A DNA stretch of 64,000 nucleotides. Source: DAIRDK01 sp035403225 (GTDB taxonomy: Bacteria; Bacteroidota; Bacteroidia; Bacteroidales; FEN-979). Numbering within the stretch: the stretch's first letter is position 1; each line of letters starts with the position of its first letter. The notes under the pieces are model-generated. The model made no database searches. It saw only the letters and a list, made by a program, of their open reading frames with translations, and was not told the origin of the DNA. Shown here one piece after another: positions 26,319 through 35,174 of this stretch. The stretch spans positions 65,533 to 129,532 of the forward strand of contig DAONET010000003.1 of the NCBI GenBank assembly GCA_035403225.1, in the 5' to 3' direction. The translations under genes and the position numbers were made by a program.

Positions 26319-27635
26319 TCACCAGTGTCTGACCACCCATCTGGCCCGCGCCATCGTTTTATCTCCCGACAAAAGCTCAACCAGGTATATGCCATTGGCA
26401 TACCCGGTCGAATTCAAGGTTATCCATGCGGAGGACGATTCGATACTCCGTTGTTCCATCACTTTTCCGGTCATGTCGGTGACCCTGATCACGAGGGATT
26501 TAATGCCGTCGGTGGCCGGGAGTTTTAGCAGGGCCTCGGTGGCGGACGGATTCGGGACAATCGATAACCTGCCCGGGTCCTTTTCCGCTTCTTTTACCGC
26601 CGTCAGAACACCGGTAAATTTATAAATCTCGTTGTACCCGGATTCTCCTCCGGCCAGCCATCCGGTGGTCGCATCATAAAACGAAACCGTTCCGTTTGAC
26701 ATAACATTAGATTCAATAAGTATCATGTTCATAAACAAATCCGGCGTAAAATATACATCCATCAGGGTTTTGAAAGCTGTAAGGACAAAACCGCCATCGA
26801 ACCCCCCGACGCTGGTCATTCCGCCGATGGAATGTCCTTCCGGTATTGACACGGAATCCCAGGTGACACCTCCGTCGGTGGTGATGACAAAATCATTGCC
26901 GATATAATCCCCCCGCCAAAATGCTCCTTTTTCCCCGGTGGAAAAACATACATTGAACGATGCGGTTACACCTTCTACTACCTGCGTGACCTGCCAGGTA
27001 TGTCCTTTATCGGAAGATCTGAAACACCGGCCCTGGTTGGTGGCGAACCAGATCGAATTTCCGACGGCGGAGTACGCGTTATTCAGGCCTGCTTCGCCGA
27101 CAAGAGGTACCGGGATATCAGATGACGGAACCCTGTTCCATGTGGCCCCTCCATCATTGGTGATCTGGATCTCAAAGTACCCTTCCGTAGGATCTCCCAT
27201 GGCTACTCCCGTATCTGCGCTGAAAGCATGATAAAAATTGGCAAAACCGCCATCAAACTGGGTAGTGGTCAGATTAGACCAGGTATCGCCACCATCCGTC
27301 GTTTTCCAAATCGTTCCTCCACTTAAAATCATATCCGTAAAAACAAAGAAACAGGTATTCGTGTCCCATTCGCAGATAGAACTGCACCAGGGTTCGCCTG
27401 GAACAGGGATGGAATCAAATGTCCACAGATCTCCACCGTTGGTGGTTTTAGCAGCGTATGGAAAGATAAGTCCTTCCTCGTGAGTGGTCCCGATCCATAC
27501 ATGCTGCGGATCCGAGATCGAGATGTATACCGGCCAATACCCCGTTCCGGGATAATTCAGCGGCTGAGGTACAAACTGCCCCATACCGTAAAACGCCATG
27601 AAAAGAAGAATCCAACCGAATAATAGCTTTTTCAT
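26319..27635 (-). CDS. Secreted YCF48/BNR-repeat protein with T9SS sorting domain
   Basis: A 438-residue protein from the ATG at 27635 (MKKLLFGWILLFMAFYGMGQ signal peptide; the in-frame upstream start at 27656 would spoil it). At least five beta-propeller repeats of the form TTDGGxTW are seen: TTNGGDLW, TTDGGDTW, NDGGATW, SSDKGHTW, TTDGGVTW. The last 80 residues (VPNPSATEALL, then VTDMTGKVMEQ, then GIYLVELLSG) form a Por secretion system C-terminal sorting domain. The product should leave the cell through T9SS or be anchored on its surface. It is a paralogue of the protein at 49187. Ligand unknown. Confidence 0.85.
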   Translation of the reverse strand: MKKLLFGWILLFMAFYGMGQFVPQPLNYPGTGYWPVYISISDPQHVWIGTTHEEGLIFPYAAKTTNGGDLWTFDSIPVPGEPWCSSICEWDTNTCFFVFTDMILSGGTIWKTTDGGDTWSNLTTTQFDGGFANFYHAFSADTGVAMGDPTEGYFEIQITNDGGATWNRVPSSDIPVPLVGEAGLNNAYSAVGNSIWFATNQGRCFRSSDKGHTWQVTQVVEGVTASFNVCFSTGEKGAFWRGDYIGNDFVITTDGGVTWDSVSIPEGHSIGGMTSVGGFDGGFVLTAFKTLMDVYFTPDLFMNMILIESNVMSNGTVSFYDATTGWLAGGESGYNEIYKFTGVLTAVKEAEKDPGRLSIVPNPSATEALLKLPATDGIKSLVIRVTDMTGKVMEQRSIESSSAWITLNSTGYANGIYLVELLSGDKTMARARWVVRHW

Positions 27636-27958
27636 ACCCTTGATTGTTAAAATCATTCATTACCAAATTTTCCGGCCCATATGTTGTCATTCCAATCTGA
27701 TATCAACAATCTTTCATCTGATCATGATTCAGAATTTTAAATACCTGAATTCAAATCAAATATAACGATTTTCCGAGGAAAAAACAAGTCTGATGACGGA
27801 GAAAAGCCGGTAGGTGTAACCGATTCGGTTGATGATCGTGACGCTTTTACGCTGAGTTTTCTGACCAGCCTTATGTACATGACAAAATTTCTGAAATGAG
27901 GTATATTTAATTGTTATACACCATTTTAAATCTTCTTTTATCGTTTTCTAACCTTCTG
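27636..27958. other. AT-rich intergenic stretch
   Basis: These 323 bases lie between the start of the T9SS-sorted propeller gene and the second repeat copy. The stretch is AT-rich and must contain the propeller gene's promoter, but I see no clean TAnnTTTG in a good position. No coding potential and no RNA signature was recognised. Confidence 0.5.
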
Positions 27959-28337
27959 ATTTTCTTGTTCATTTTCTTTTTGCTTGTCCAAAAAGAAAAC
28001 GAACCAAAAGAAAAACGACAGCCGTGCCTTTTCGACGACCCACCTGACCAGATGCGAACTGTGAAGTCCGAAATGTGATATCGGTATCCTTACATTTCGC
28101 ATTTGATCTGCCCCGCCGAAAAGCCAATGGCAATTTTGAAACCGCTGCCTTTTTGCCTCACCTTCAAGGATGGACCTAACGGCAAATTCTCTTTTATGCA
28201 ACGAATCCCGAAAGGATAATATGAAAGATAGAGGTTCCGGTGAACGTGTCCCCTCGCCTTGCTCGCAAGGAGAGGGCTAGGGAGAAGATACAAAAACGAC
28301 TGCCTTGACATTTTAAGGAAATTGGTCATGTATTGAG
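27959..28337. repeat. Dispersed hairpin-bearing repeat, copy 2
   Basis: Block A (27959-28081) matches copy 1 with a single mismatch over 123 bases, including the perfect 11-bp T/A-rich stem. The middle is longer than in copy 1 by about 75 bases. Block B starts at about 28243 (ACGTGTCCCCT) and keeps the hairpin around CTCG with one mismatch. It then runs on with decaying similarity to 28337, ten bases before the stop of the acyltransferase gene. Small ORFs here are not credible genes. Confidence 0.85.
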
Positions 28338-28346
28338 TGACCAGCC

Positions 28347-29168
28347 TTACATCTTATAAAGCCGTGCGCGTATCTCCCGTGCCCAATCCCGGTGAGAAAC
28401 GGATTTGTCAAGGGTACTGTATGATATGGGTTCCCCGATCCTGACCCTGATGGTTTTATTTCGCTTTCTGAACAGTTCCCGGGGCAAAAGGATCAACTCA
28501 AGATCCGCTTTGATCCCCAGAAATTTCCTTACCAGGAATACCGTGTAGAATAACCTGGAATTCCTGCCATAAAAATGGAAGGGAATAATATCTCTTTTGC
28601 TTTGAATCGCTTTGGTGATAAAACTTTTCTGCCAAACGTTATCCTGGATCTTTCCGTGATAGACTCTCGACACTTCCCCGGAAGGGAAATGTGTTATAGG
28701 GACATCCGATTGATAAAGGTTCTCCAACACCAGGGCAATTTCTTTGGAAGAATGATTAAAAACATCGATGGGGGCAATCAGCGGTTGCAGCTGGGGAAGA
28801 AACATGAACGAGTCGTTGGCGATTGCTTTCAGGGTGCCGTACTTGCCGGATACAACATGGGTCAGGATCAGACCGTCAATCACTCCGAACGGATGATTCG
28901 CAACAAAAAAACACTTTCCGCTTTCCGGAAGGTTCTCTGCTCCTTCGATTTCCACGTTCAGGTTTAATTCAGCGATAATTTTAACTAAAAAATCTTTCCC
29001 GGTGGCATCAGGGTATTTTGAAAGGATGTTGTTCATTTCATCCTCCTTGATGATCCAGGCAAATATTTTAAAAACAAAACGGGGGAGTTTCTTTAAGGCT
29101 TCCGACCTGCCGTTCAAAATAATCTGTTCAATGTCAATGTCCGCTGGTCGTGTGATGGGATTTTCCAT
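28347..29168 (-). CDS. Lysophospholipid/glycerol acyltransferase family protein
   Basis: A 273-residue PlsC-like acyltransferase read from the ATG at 29168 (MENPITRPADID). The start agrees with the minus-strand TATTTTTG promoter at 29214-29221; the longer in-frame start at 29333 is rejected. Motif I is NHPFGVID (the usual NHxxxxD), and motif III is FPSGEVS with HFPSG. The hydrophobic stretches around LIAPIDVF and FYTVFLVRKFLG fit membrane association. The enzyme should move an acyl group to a lysolipid. The NHPFG form is seen in OlsA/haemolysin-like acyltransferases that make ornithine or other amino lipids, so that substrate is a reasonable alternative. Confidence 0.85.
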   Translation of the reverse strand: MENPITRPADIDIEQIILNGRSEALKKLPRFVFKIFAWIIKEDEMNNILSKYPDATGKDFLVKIIAELNLNVEIEGAENLPESGKCFFVANHPFGVIDGLILTHVVSGKYGTLKAIANDSFMFLPQLQPLIAPIDVFNHSSKEIALVLENLYQSDVPITHFPSGEVSRVYHGKIQDNVWQKSFITKAIQSKRDIIPFHFYGRNSRLFYTVFLVRKFLGIKADLELILLPRELFRKRNKTIRVRIGEPISYSTLDKSVSHRDWAREIRARLYKM

Positions 29169-29213
29169 ACTATCGCTTTTGATCGGATCCCACCCATTAT
29201 GTTCAGGATTTTG

Positions 29214-29221
29214 CAAAAATA
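29214..29221 (-). promoter_or_regulatory. -7 promoter element for the acyltransferase
   Basis: On the minus strand TATTTTTG matches TAnnTTTG, 45 bases before the ATG at 29168. Confidence 0.45.
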
Positions 29222-29264
29222 ATGATAATCCCGGTAAAGGATTAAGGATACAAAATGATTTATA

Positions 29265-29272
29265 TATCTTTG
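29265..29272 (+). promoter_or_regulatory. -7 promoter element for the W-repeat protein
   Basis: TATCTTTG matches TAnnTTTG, 75 bases before the ATG at 29348, which leaves a leader of about 70 bases with no obvious structure. Confidence 0.45.
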
Positions 29273-29347
29273 GGTCACATAAAGAGTATGACATAAATAC
29301 CCGGTTTACCATCAATAGTCTGTTTTTAACCATTTAACACCTCTTTT

Positions 29348-30955
29348 ATGCAAAGGAAATTATTCTTATTATGCGCAGGAATTTTCCTGTTCCTTTCCAC
29401 AGGAAATGCCCAGATTGTTCTTCCGAAGCTCTTCCCGGTCGCACCGGTGCCGGAAGCGAAGAAAGAAATGACAGTACCTGCCGCTCCTGCCGAGTGGCGG
29501 AAAGATTCAACCTGGGCCTGGCACTGGAATAGTACCACTTCAGCCTGGCAAAAAATTGAACGGACACTCCGTACTTCCAACGGTTGCGGTCAACCGGTCA
29601 ACCGTTTAACCCTTTCATGGAACTATACCCTTTCGGAATGGGTCAATTTCACAAAAGCCTCCAACGACTATTTCCCGGATAATATGACCCCTTCCTCTTC
29701 CTTCGAGATGCACTGGAATCCATCGGATAATATTTGGATGGAGGTTTATCATGCTCTTTATAAAAGCAATGGCGATATCACGGAATGGGAAGAAAAGTAT
29801 TACGATGAAACCACCAACAGCTACACTTCAGGAAACCAGGGAATGTATACCTATTATTCTCAGGGCATACAGGTGGTACAGAAGAACCTGGACGTCCCGA
29901 CTTTGTCCTGGAAAAATTACAGCCGCTTAACCACCGGATTCGATCTGCAGGGAAACTCCGTAAGCAGAATCATTGAATTGTGGGATGAGCCAACTTCATC
30001 ATGGTGCAATGTACAAGCTGAGGTGGCTACCTATAATGCACAAAACCAAGTGGTGGAAGTACTATATTCCGGATGGGACTCCGGAATCAGTGATTGGAAA
30101 AACCTGGGGAAAATAACGTATGAGTACAATGCCTCCGGATGGTTGGTCAAGAATTTTATGTACCAGTGGGATGAAATCACTCTGTCATGGCAAAACGCAG
30201 TCAGAATCGATTATCATTATGACGAAAACGGAAACAAAATCCAGGCAGGATCCTATGAATGGGACGAAGTCGCCCTGCTATGGGAACCTGATCAGAAAGA
30301 GCTTTATTCCTATCATTCCAACGGAATACCCTGGCAAACCTTCCGGTATATCTGGATCCCATCGCTGAGCGAGTTCAAAGAGACCGAATACACGGCTTAT
30401 AACGAGGCAGGAAGTGAGATGGAACATTATTCTAAAGACATCAACATGTCAACCTTCGAATATTATCAGGGGTACAGAACGTTGAACACTTATTCTGAAG
30501 ACTTGTTAACAGAGACGCTGAACCAGCAACTGGAAGTGCCTGCCAATACCTGGAATGATGAATACCGGACTTCCTACACCTGGGATGCCAATCACAATCT
30601 GACCCAGGAATTATACGAGTCCTATGACGATGCCCTCCTGGCCTGGAAAAATTCGTCGAAGAAGGATCATTTCTATTCCTCCTACATCGGCCTGGAAGAA
30701 CCCGGGGAGTTATCAACCCTTTGCTATTTCAGAAATCCGTTGTCGCCCGGCGAAACCGTTCATTGCCCCGGCCTGGTTTCCGGAGAACAATACCGGTTCA
30801 GGTTATACACCATGACGGGACAATCCGTTTGTGATCAACAAGTTCAGGGGACTGGTTCCTTTACCATTCCCGGTTCCCTTTCACAGGGATCTTATATGCT
30901 GATGATCACCGGCAGCCAGGGAAATGCTTACTCGGGGAGAGTGATGATAAAATGA
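29348..30955 (+). CDS. Secreted Trp-rich repeat protein with T9SS sorting domain
   Basis: A 535-residue exported protein (signal peptide MQRKLFLLCAGIFLFLSTGNAQ). Residues about 50-440 consist of roughly ten tandem units of about 42 residues. Each holds a WDxxxxxW core followed by a YxYxxxG turn; for example YQWDEITLSWQ, then YHYDENGNK, then YEWDEVALLWE. The pattern recalls YD/RHS-like repeats but is dominated by Trp. The last 80 or so residues (LYTMTGQSVCDQQ, then GSYMLMITGSQG) form a type A T9SS sorting domain. The protein should be secreted or surface-attached. The repeats may bind a polymer; this is inference. Confidence 0.72.
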   Translation: MQRKLFLLCAGIFLFLSTGNAQIVLPKLFPVAPVPEAKKEMTVPAAPAEWRKDSTWAWHWNSTTSAWQKIERTLRTSNGCGQPVNRLTLSWNYTLSEWVNFTKASNDYFPDNMTPSSSFEMHWNPSDNIWMEVYHALYKSNGDITEWEEKYYDETTNSYTSGNQGMYTYYSQGIQVVQKNLDVPTLSWKNYSRLTTGFDLQGNSVSRIIELWDEPTSSWCNVQAEVATYNAQNQVVEVLYSGWDSGISDWKNLGKITYEYNASGWLVKNFMYQWDEITLSWQNAVRIDYHYDENGNKIQAGSYEWDEVALLWEPDQKELYSYHSNGIPWQTFRYIWIPSLSEFKETEYTAYNEAGSEMEHYSKDINMSTFEYYQGYRTLNTYSEDLLTETLNQQLEVPANTWNDEYRTSYTWDANHNLTQELYESYDDALLAWKNSSKKDHFYSSYIGLEEPGELSTLCYFRNPLSPGETVHCPGLVSGEQYRFRLYTMTGQSVCDQQVQGTGSFTIPGSLSQGSYMLMITGSQGNAYSGRVMIK

Positions 30956-30993
30956 TTTGAAAAACTCCTGTACGGAAGGGAAGATTTTTCTTT

Positions 30994-31001
30994 TAATTTT
31001 G
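30994..31001 (+). promoter_or_regulatory. -7 promoter element for the YitT gene
   Basis: TAATTTTG matches TAnnTTTG and lies 29 bases before the ATG at 31030. Confidence 0.45.
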
Positions 31002-31029
31002 GATAGTCAGAAACCGGAAGGCATTTATA

Positions 31030-31935
31030 ATGATCAAACCATCCATTTTACAAAAGGATAAATTATTCTCGGCCAATTGGTTCAAATCATATGCCCTGAT
31101 CGCTGTCGGCACCTTTTTAGTATCAGTGGGGTATGTCATGTTCATCAGTCCGAACAAGATAGTCCCCGGAGGCATTTACGGGATATCCATCATGTTGCAT
31201 TACCTGCTGGGGACGCCTATCGGATTGACCGCCCTGGTGTTCAACATCCCGCTTACCCTGATCGGGACAAAGCTGCTGGGACCCCGGTTTGGCACCCGAA
31301 CGGTGGTTGCCTTTGTCCTGACTTCCATTTACGTCGACACCTTGTATTACTTGTACGGGTCGAAGCCGCTTGTTCCTAATGAAATGCTTCTCTCGAGCAT
31401 CTTCGGGGGACTGTTTATCGGGATCGGGGTGGCCATGACCTTTAAGGCAAAATCGACCAGCGGCGGAAGCGATGTCATCGCCATGATCCTGCAGAAGTAT
31501 ACCCGGTGGCCTTCGGGACAGCTGATGATGCTGGTCGATGGAAGCATCGTGGCCATCAGCCTGTTTGTTTTCGGTGACTGGAAAATCCCCCTGTTCAGCC
31601 TGATCACCATTTTTGTCGTCGGCCGGGTCATTGATATCGCCCTGCACGGGTTCACCTACGATAAGACCCTTTTTATCATCTCGGATAAGCACGAGGAGAT
31701 CCGCAACAGTATCATCAATGACCTGAGACGGGGAGGCACTTTTCTGCACGGAGAAGGAATGTACAACCATGAGCGCAAGCAAATCATTTTCACCGTCGTC
31801 AACCCCCGCGAGTTGTTTTTACTGGAGGAATACATACACCGGGTCGATCCCGACGCTTTCATTGCTGTACTTGAAGCCTTTGAGATCCTGGGAAAAGGAT
31901 TTAAATCGTTGACCGAGAAAGTGGAAGACAAATAG
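31030..31935 (+). CDS. YitT family membrane protein
   Basis: A 301-residue protein with five to six membrane helices in the first 200 residues (for example ALIAVGTFLVSVGYVMFI, then GGLFIGIGVAMTF). The conserved loop KSTSGGSDVIAMIL follows. A cytoplasmic DUF2179 domain (about 205-290) has RRGGTFLHGEGMY and DPDAFIAVLEAFEILG. This is the standard YitT/DUF161-DUF2179 layout. The family is widespread and its substrate is not settled. It has its own promoter. A 6-bp inverted repeat (AGCCTG/CAGGCT) spans its stop and that of the convergent phosphatase gene, without a T-run. Confidence 0.9.
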   Translation: MIKPSILQKDKLFSANWFKSYALIAVGTFLVSVGYVMFISPNKIVPGGIYGISIMLHYLLGTPIGLTALVFNIPLTLIGTKLLGPRFGTRTVVAFVLTSIYVDTLYYLYGSKPLVPNEMLLSSIFGGLFIGIGVAMTFKAKSTSGGSDVIAMILQKYTRWPSGQLMMLVDGSIVAISLFVFGDWKIPLFSLITIFVVGRVIDIALHGFTYDKTLFIISDKHEEIRNSIINDLRRGGTFLHGEGMYNHERKQIIFTVVNPRELFLLEEYIHRVDPDAFIAVLEAFEILGKGFKSLTEKVEDK

Positions 31936-31954
31936 CCTGATTCCCGACACAGGC

Positions 31955-33151
31955 TTACAAAAATTTTACCTGGACTTTTTTCAGGTATTTTTCCTCCAGG
32001 ACGGTCGTGATCCTTTTAATGATATTTCTTCTGATTTCCAGATCTACCGGGAGGTTGGGGTCCTGGTGCGCTTCGTTGATGCGGGTTCCGACGACTATGT
32101 CTATCCGGTCCGATTCAAAGATCAGCCTGACGATATCGCCATCCGGCGTTTCCGGTAACTGCTCGGGGGTAATCCCTTTTTCCAGCATATCGGCTACCGC
32201 ACAGAGGGTAAGGATCCCTTCCGTTACCAGGTCTATCCCTTCCATGCTGGCCGCGGGTGGCAGTTTGTCGATCGGATTTTCAATATCCATGGATATTTCG
32301 CGGTGAAGTTCCCGGGAAATGATCTTGGAAGTGGTTCCGCCACAGATGATCTTCTTTCCGGGATAGCCCATGACCAGGTTTGCCAGGTACCTGTCTTTCC
32401 CCTGATCATACGGAGGACCGGAGCAGATCAGGAGATCCCGTGGTTGCCGCATGTAAATGACCGCACAGGAGGTATCGTCCAGGGGAAGGTATCCATCGTT
32501 TGCAACAGCATGTTTGACCACCACCCGGGAAAGGTCGTGTGCAGAGATGTCCGGGTCCTTTTTCAGGGTATCCTCAACCAAGTGAATGACCCCCTCCCGT
32601 TCCCAGCCAAAAGGAAAAGCCTCCCGGCCAATACCCGACTGGTTCACGCCGTCGGTGAACAGGATCAGCCGGTCGTTTTTGCAAAGATGGATGTGCGACA
32701 GCAGGATCCCCCGCCCCGCCTTTCGCTCGGGAAGCATGATCTCCTCTTTGGTAGTCTCGATCTCTTTCCCCTCCCGAAACAGGATATACCCCGGATTATC
32801 GAATTCTACTACCGTGGTATCCCCGTCGTTATCGATGTCGACAATGGTAAAGGTGGCGTAGCTGATGTTGCGGACACTGTCGGTGGGAAGGGTATCCATG
32901 ATGGTGAGAGCGGTCTGTACAACAGGTTCATTGCGTAAGCTGAAACTCATGGCCATGGAGGCCGTCATGGTACTCAGCACATTGGCTTTGATCCCGCTGC
33001 CCAGTCCATCGGACAATACCGAAACATAACGGTTTTCCCCTTTTATTTTTCGTGAGATAAAAGCATCGCCACAGATCAGGCATCCTGATTTGTTCTCCTG
33101 CGAGATTCCGATCTCGATGAAAGAATTTTCTCTGTGATCAAAGGAAGGCAT
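31955..33151 (-). CDS. SpoIIE-type serine/threonine protein phosphatase
   Basis: A 398-residue cytoplasmic PP2C/SpoIIE-family phosphatase. The metal-binding pattern is visible: VLSDGLGSGIKANVLS near residues 46-60, LILFTDGVNQSG near 163-175, and DDTSCAVIYM near 223-232. It is the last gene of a six-gene operon, 6 bases after the sensory hydrogenase gene. In other anaerobes such phosphatases sit beside PAS-containing sensory [FeFe] hydrogenases and are thought to relay their signal to a phosphoprotein switch. No partner kinase or STAS protein is seen here. About 160 C-terminal residues beyond the phosphatase core (PGKKIICGGTTSKII) have no named domain to me. Confidence 0.85.
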   Translation of the reverse strand: MPSFDHRENSFIEIGISQENKSGCLICGDAFISRKIKGENRYVSVLSDGLGSGIKANVLSTMTASMAMSFSLRNEPVVQTALTIMDTLPTDSVRNISYATFTIVDIDNDGDTTVVEFDNPGYILFREGKEIETTKEEIMLPERKAGRGILLSHIHLCKNDRLILFTDGVNQSGIGREAFPFGWEREGVIHLVEDTLKKDPDISAHDLSRVVVKHAVANDGYLPLDDTSCAVIYMRQPRDLLICSGPPYDQGKDRYLANLVMGYPGKKIICGGTTSKIISRELHREISMDIENPIDKLPPAASMEGIDLVTEGILTLCAVADMLEKGITPEQLPETPDGDIVRLIFESDRIDIVVGTRINEAHQDPNLPVDLEIRRNIIKRITTVLEEKYLKKVQVKFL

Positions 33152-33157
33152 TGCCGG

Positions 33158-34900
33158 TTATTTTTGAACTTTCTCTTCCGTTTCATGCGAATTGAGGATC
33201 GAACTGATCATGGACTCCGTGAAGGCCGCATTTTCACCCAGGAGATAAGCGATGCGTTGAACCGATGCCATGTTTTGCACCACGACGTCCTTAAGCCGGC
33301 TGACCATGATCGATTTCTGCACTTCCGGTTCGCGCATGTTTTCAATGATTCCGCAGAGAATCTTATATTTCTGGATGGTAATGACAGAAACATGAAAATA
33401 ATTGTCGTGATCGTGAACATCCTGTTCGATCATCTCTTCTCCCGAAGTGATCAGGGAAGAGAAATACTTGTGAAAGGGCAATAACTGCCGGAGATCGGCG
33501 CCGGCCAGTCCCGGGTTGTTCTCAAAAATGACCTGGGTATCTTTCCCCATCATCCCGGCAAACTTACGGTTGCAATCGATAATGTGCAGGGTTTCGTCCA
33601 CGATGACTACTCCCGAAGGCATCTTCTGCAACAATACCGAGGCCTTATGCTGAGCGACTTTTCTCATGTATGAAATACACATGGCCCTTTCCGCCTTCCC
33701 TTCCAGCATGGCTTTGGCAAATTCCCGGCAGTTGTCGTATCCGCATCCCGAACAATTCAACTCCTCCTGTTCCGTGTATTTTCCCATCGAAAAGAGAATG
33801 TCCTGGATCTCATCTTCGGAATAACAACAGGTGATGACCGGCGATATCCGTTCAAAATGGTTCTCCGGTGCGTCTCCGGACACGGAGAGTTCCCGGTATT
33901 TCTGCTGATCTCCGTCAGCAATAAGAGAATGAGAGATGATCTTCAGCCGTTTCCCGGCCAGTCCTTCCTGATTTACGGAACCCGGTCCCTTGATACATCC
34001 CCCGTCGCATGCCATCAGTTCCAGAAAGATCCTGTGGTCGACATTCCATCCGGGGACTTCTTTCATGATCTCGCGGATATTCTTTATTCCGGAGAAGGTC
34101 ATATACTCTATATCCGTGGCGGCGACATCTTTTTTAATGTTGGACAACATCCCGCCGTCGATGGGAAAAAGCTTCCCTTTCCCCGGCTTGCCGATAATGA
34201 AGTCATCCGGAAGGGTCTCTTCTGCAACTCCGGCAACAACCTTCTCTTCCTCCATCCAGTTCAGTAATTCCTGGAAAGTGATCACCGCGTTGATGGTATC
34301 CGGATAACAATCAGCTTCTTCCTTCTTGGCCACGCAGGGACCGATGAATACGGTTTTGATATTCTCACCGAACGTTTGTTTAAGCAACCGTCCGTGAGCC
34401 AGCATCGGGGAATACACGGGAGCCAGGTTCTTCCTGAGTTCCGGCGCATAGCGGCAGATAAAATTCACTACCGCGGGACAACAGCTGGAAAAATAAACCC
34501 CGTTGGGTTGTTTCTCCAACCAGGCATGCGACGTGGCGGTGATCCATTCAGCAGCAACAGCTGTTTCGGAGACCCCGCTGAACCCCAGTCTTTTCAGGAT
34601 CCGGAAGAATTGCCCTGTTGTGTAATCCGGGAAATCGGAAATCCAGGAAGGTGCGAGACAGGCAATGACCTTTTCTCCGGAATCAATGAGCCACTGCGCA
34701 TTCCGGATATCTTCCCTGAATTTTTTGGCTTTTACCGGGCAACTCTGAATGCAATTGCCACAGTAAATACACTGCGATTGGATGATCGAGGCGCTGTTTC
34801 CTTCGATCTTGATAGCCTTGACCGGACATTGCTTGATGCAACGGTAACAGTCCTGACAATTGTTTTTTTCGGTATAGATGACTGGTGCGCTCACGACCAT
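33158..34900 (-). CDS. PAS-containing sensory [FeFe] hydrogenase (HydS-type)
   Basis: A 580-residue protein. Two 4Fe-4S ferredoxin motifs lie at residues 15-25 (CQDCYRCIKQC) and 44-54. The [FeFe] hydrogenase H-cluster domain has L1 SSCCPA (138-143), L2 GPCVAKKEE (187-195) and L3 ELMACDGGCIKGPG (294-307). An extra Fe-S motif, CSGCGYDNC, is at 383-391, with Cys408. A PAS domain starts at about 420. All four H-cluster Cys are present. The altered L1 and L2 (no TSCCPxW, no MPC) and the PAS end mark the sensory group, which detects H2 rather than making it in bulk. It lies 10 bases after the [2Fe-2S] gene and 6 before the phosphatase gene. Maturases HydEFG are not in the window. Confidence 0.9.
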   Translation of the reverse strand: MVVSAPVIYTEKNNCQDCYRCIKQCPVKAIKIEGNSASIIQSQCIYCGNCIQSCPVKAKKFREDIRNAQWLIDSGEKVIACLAPSWISDFPDYTTGQFFRILKRLGFSGVSETAVAAEWITATSHAWLEKQPNGVYFSSCCPAVVNFICRYAPELRKNLAPVYSPMLAHGRLLKQTFGENIKTVFIGPCVAKKEEADCYPDTINAVITFQELLNWMEEEKVVAGVAEETLPDDFIIGKPGKGKLFPIDGGMLSNIKKDVAATDIEYMTFSGIKNIREIMKEVPGWNVDHRIFLELMACDGGCIKGPGSVNQEGLAGKRLKIISHSLIADGDQQKYRELSVSGDAPENHFERISPVITCCYSEDEIQDILFSMGKYTEQEELNCSGCGYDNCREFAKAMLEGKAERAMCISYMRKVAQHKASVLLQKMPSGVVIVDETLHIIDCNRKFAGMMGKDTQVIFENNPGLAGADLRQLLPFHKYFSSLITSGEEMIEQDVHDHDNYFHVSVITIQKYKILCGIIENMREPEVQKSIMVSRLKDVVVQNMASVQRIAYLLGENAAFTESMISSILNSHETEEKVQK

Positions 34901-34910
34901 CCGGATAAAA

Positions 34911-35159
34911 TTATTTCAAAAGGTGCTTTTTCAGCAGGCTGATGATATTTTCTTTGGTAACGTTGGTATATTCTGTGCCATTTATTTGCAATACCGGCCC
35001 CTGATTGCATTTTTCATCGCACAGATGCCCTTTGAAACTGACCACATCTTTTAAATCGTGTTCTTTCAGAAATCCCTTGATGATCTCCAGGTTTTTGTCA
35101 TTTCCCCGTGAGAAGCACGAACTCCCCAAACAGATGGTTATTTCATTACGATGTGCCAT
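34911..35159 (-). CDS. Thioredoxin-like [2Fe-2S] ferredoxin (NuoE-like)
   Basis: An 82-residue protein with the thioredoxin-like ferredoxin pattern CLGSSC (Cys10, Cys15) and later CDEKC (about residues 47-51) followed by NQGPVLQING. These four Cys hold one [2Fe-2S] cluster. The size is that of the stand-alone NuoE C-terminal domain found next to multi-subunit or sensory hydrogenases, where it passes electrons to or from the H-cluster protein. It lies between the Rex-like gene (15 bases) and the hydrogenase gene (10 bases), which supports that role. Confidence 0.88.
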   Translation of the reverse strand: MAHRNEITICLGSSCFSRGNDKNLEIIKGFLKEHDLKDVVSFKGHLCDEKCNQGPVLQINGTEYTNVTKENIISLLKKHLLK

Positions 35160-35174
35160 GAAGAAAAGTTTACG

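Noticed and set aside
31123..31782. Minus-strand frame of 219 codons inside the YitT gene
   Set aside because: Charged, low-complexity product typical of an antisense shadow; the sense gene is certain.
31934..31955. AGCCTG/CAGGCT inverted repeat across the convergent stops of the YitT and phosphatase genes as a terminator
   Set aside because: Only a 6-bp stem with no T-run on either side.
33158..34900. Reading the [FeFe] hydrogenase as a main H2-producing enzyme
   Set aside because: The L1 and L2 motifs differ from catalytic group A enzymes and a PAS domain is attached, which fits the sensory group.
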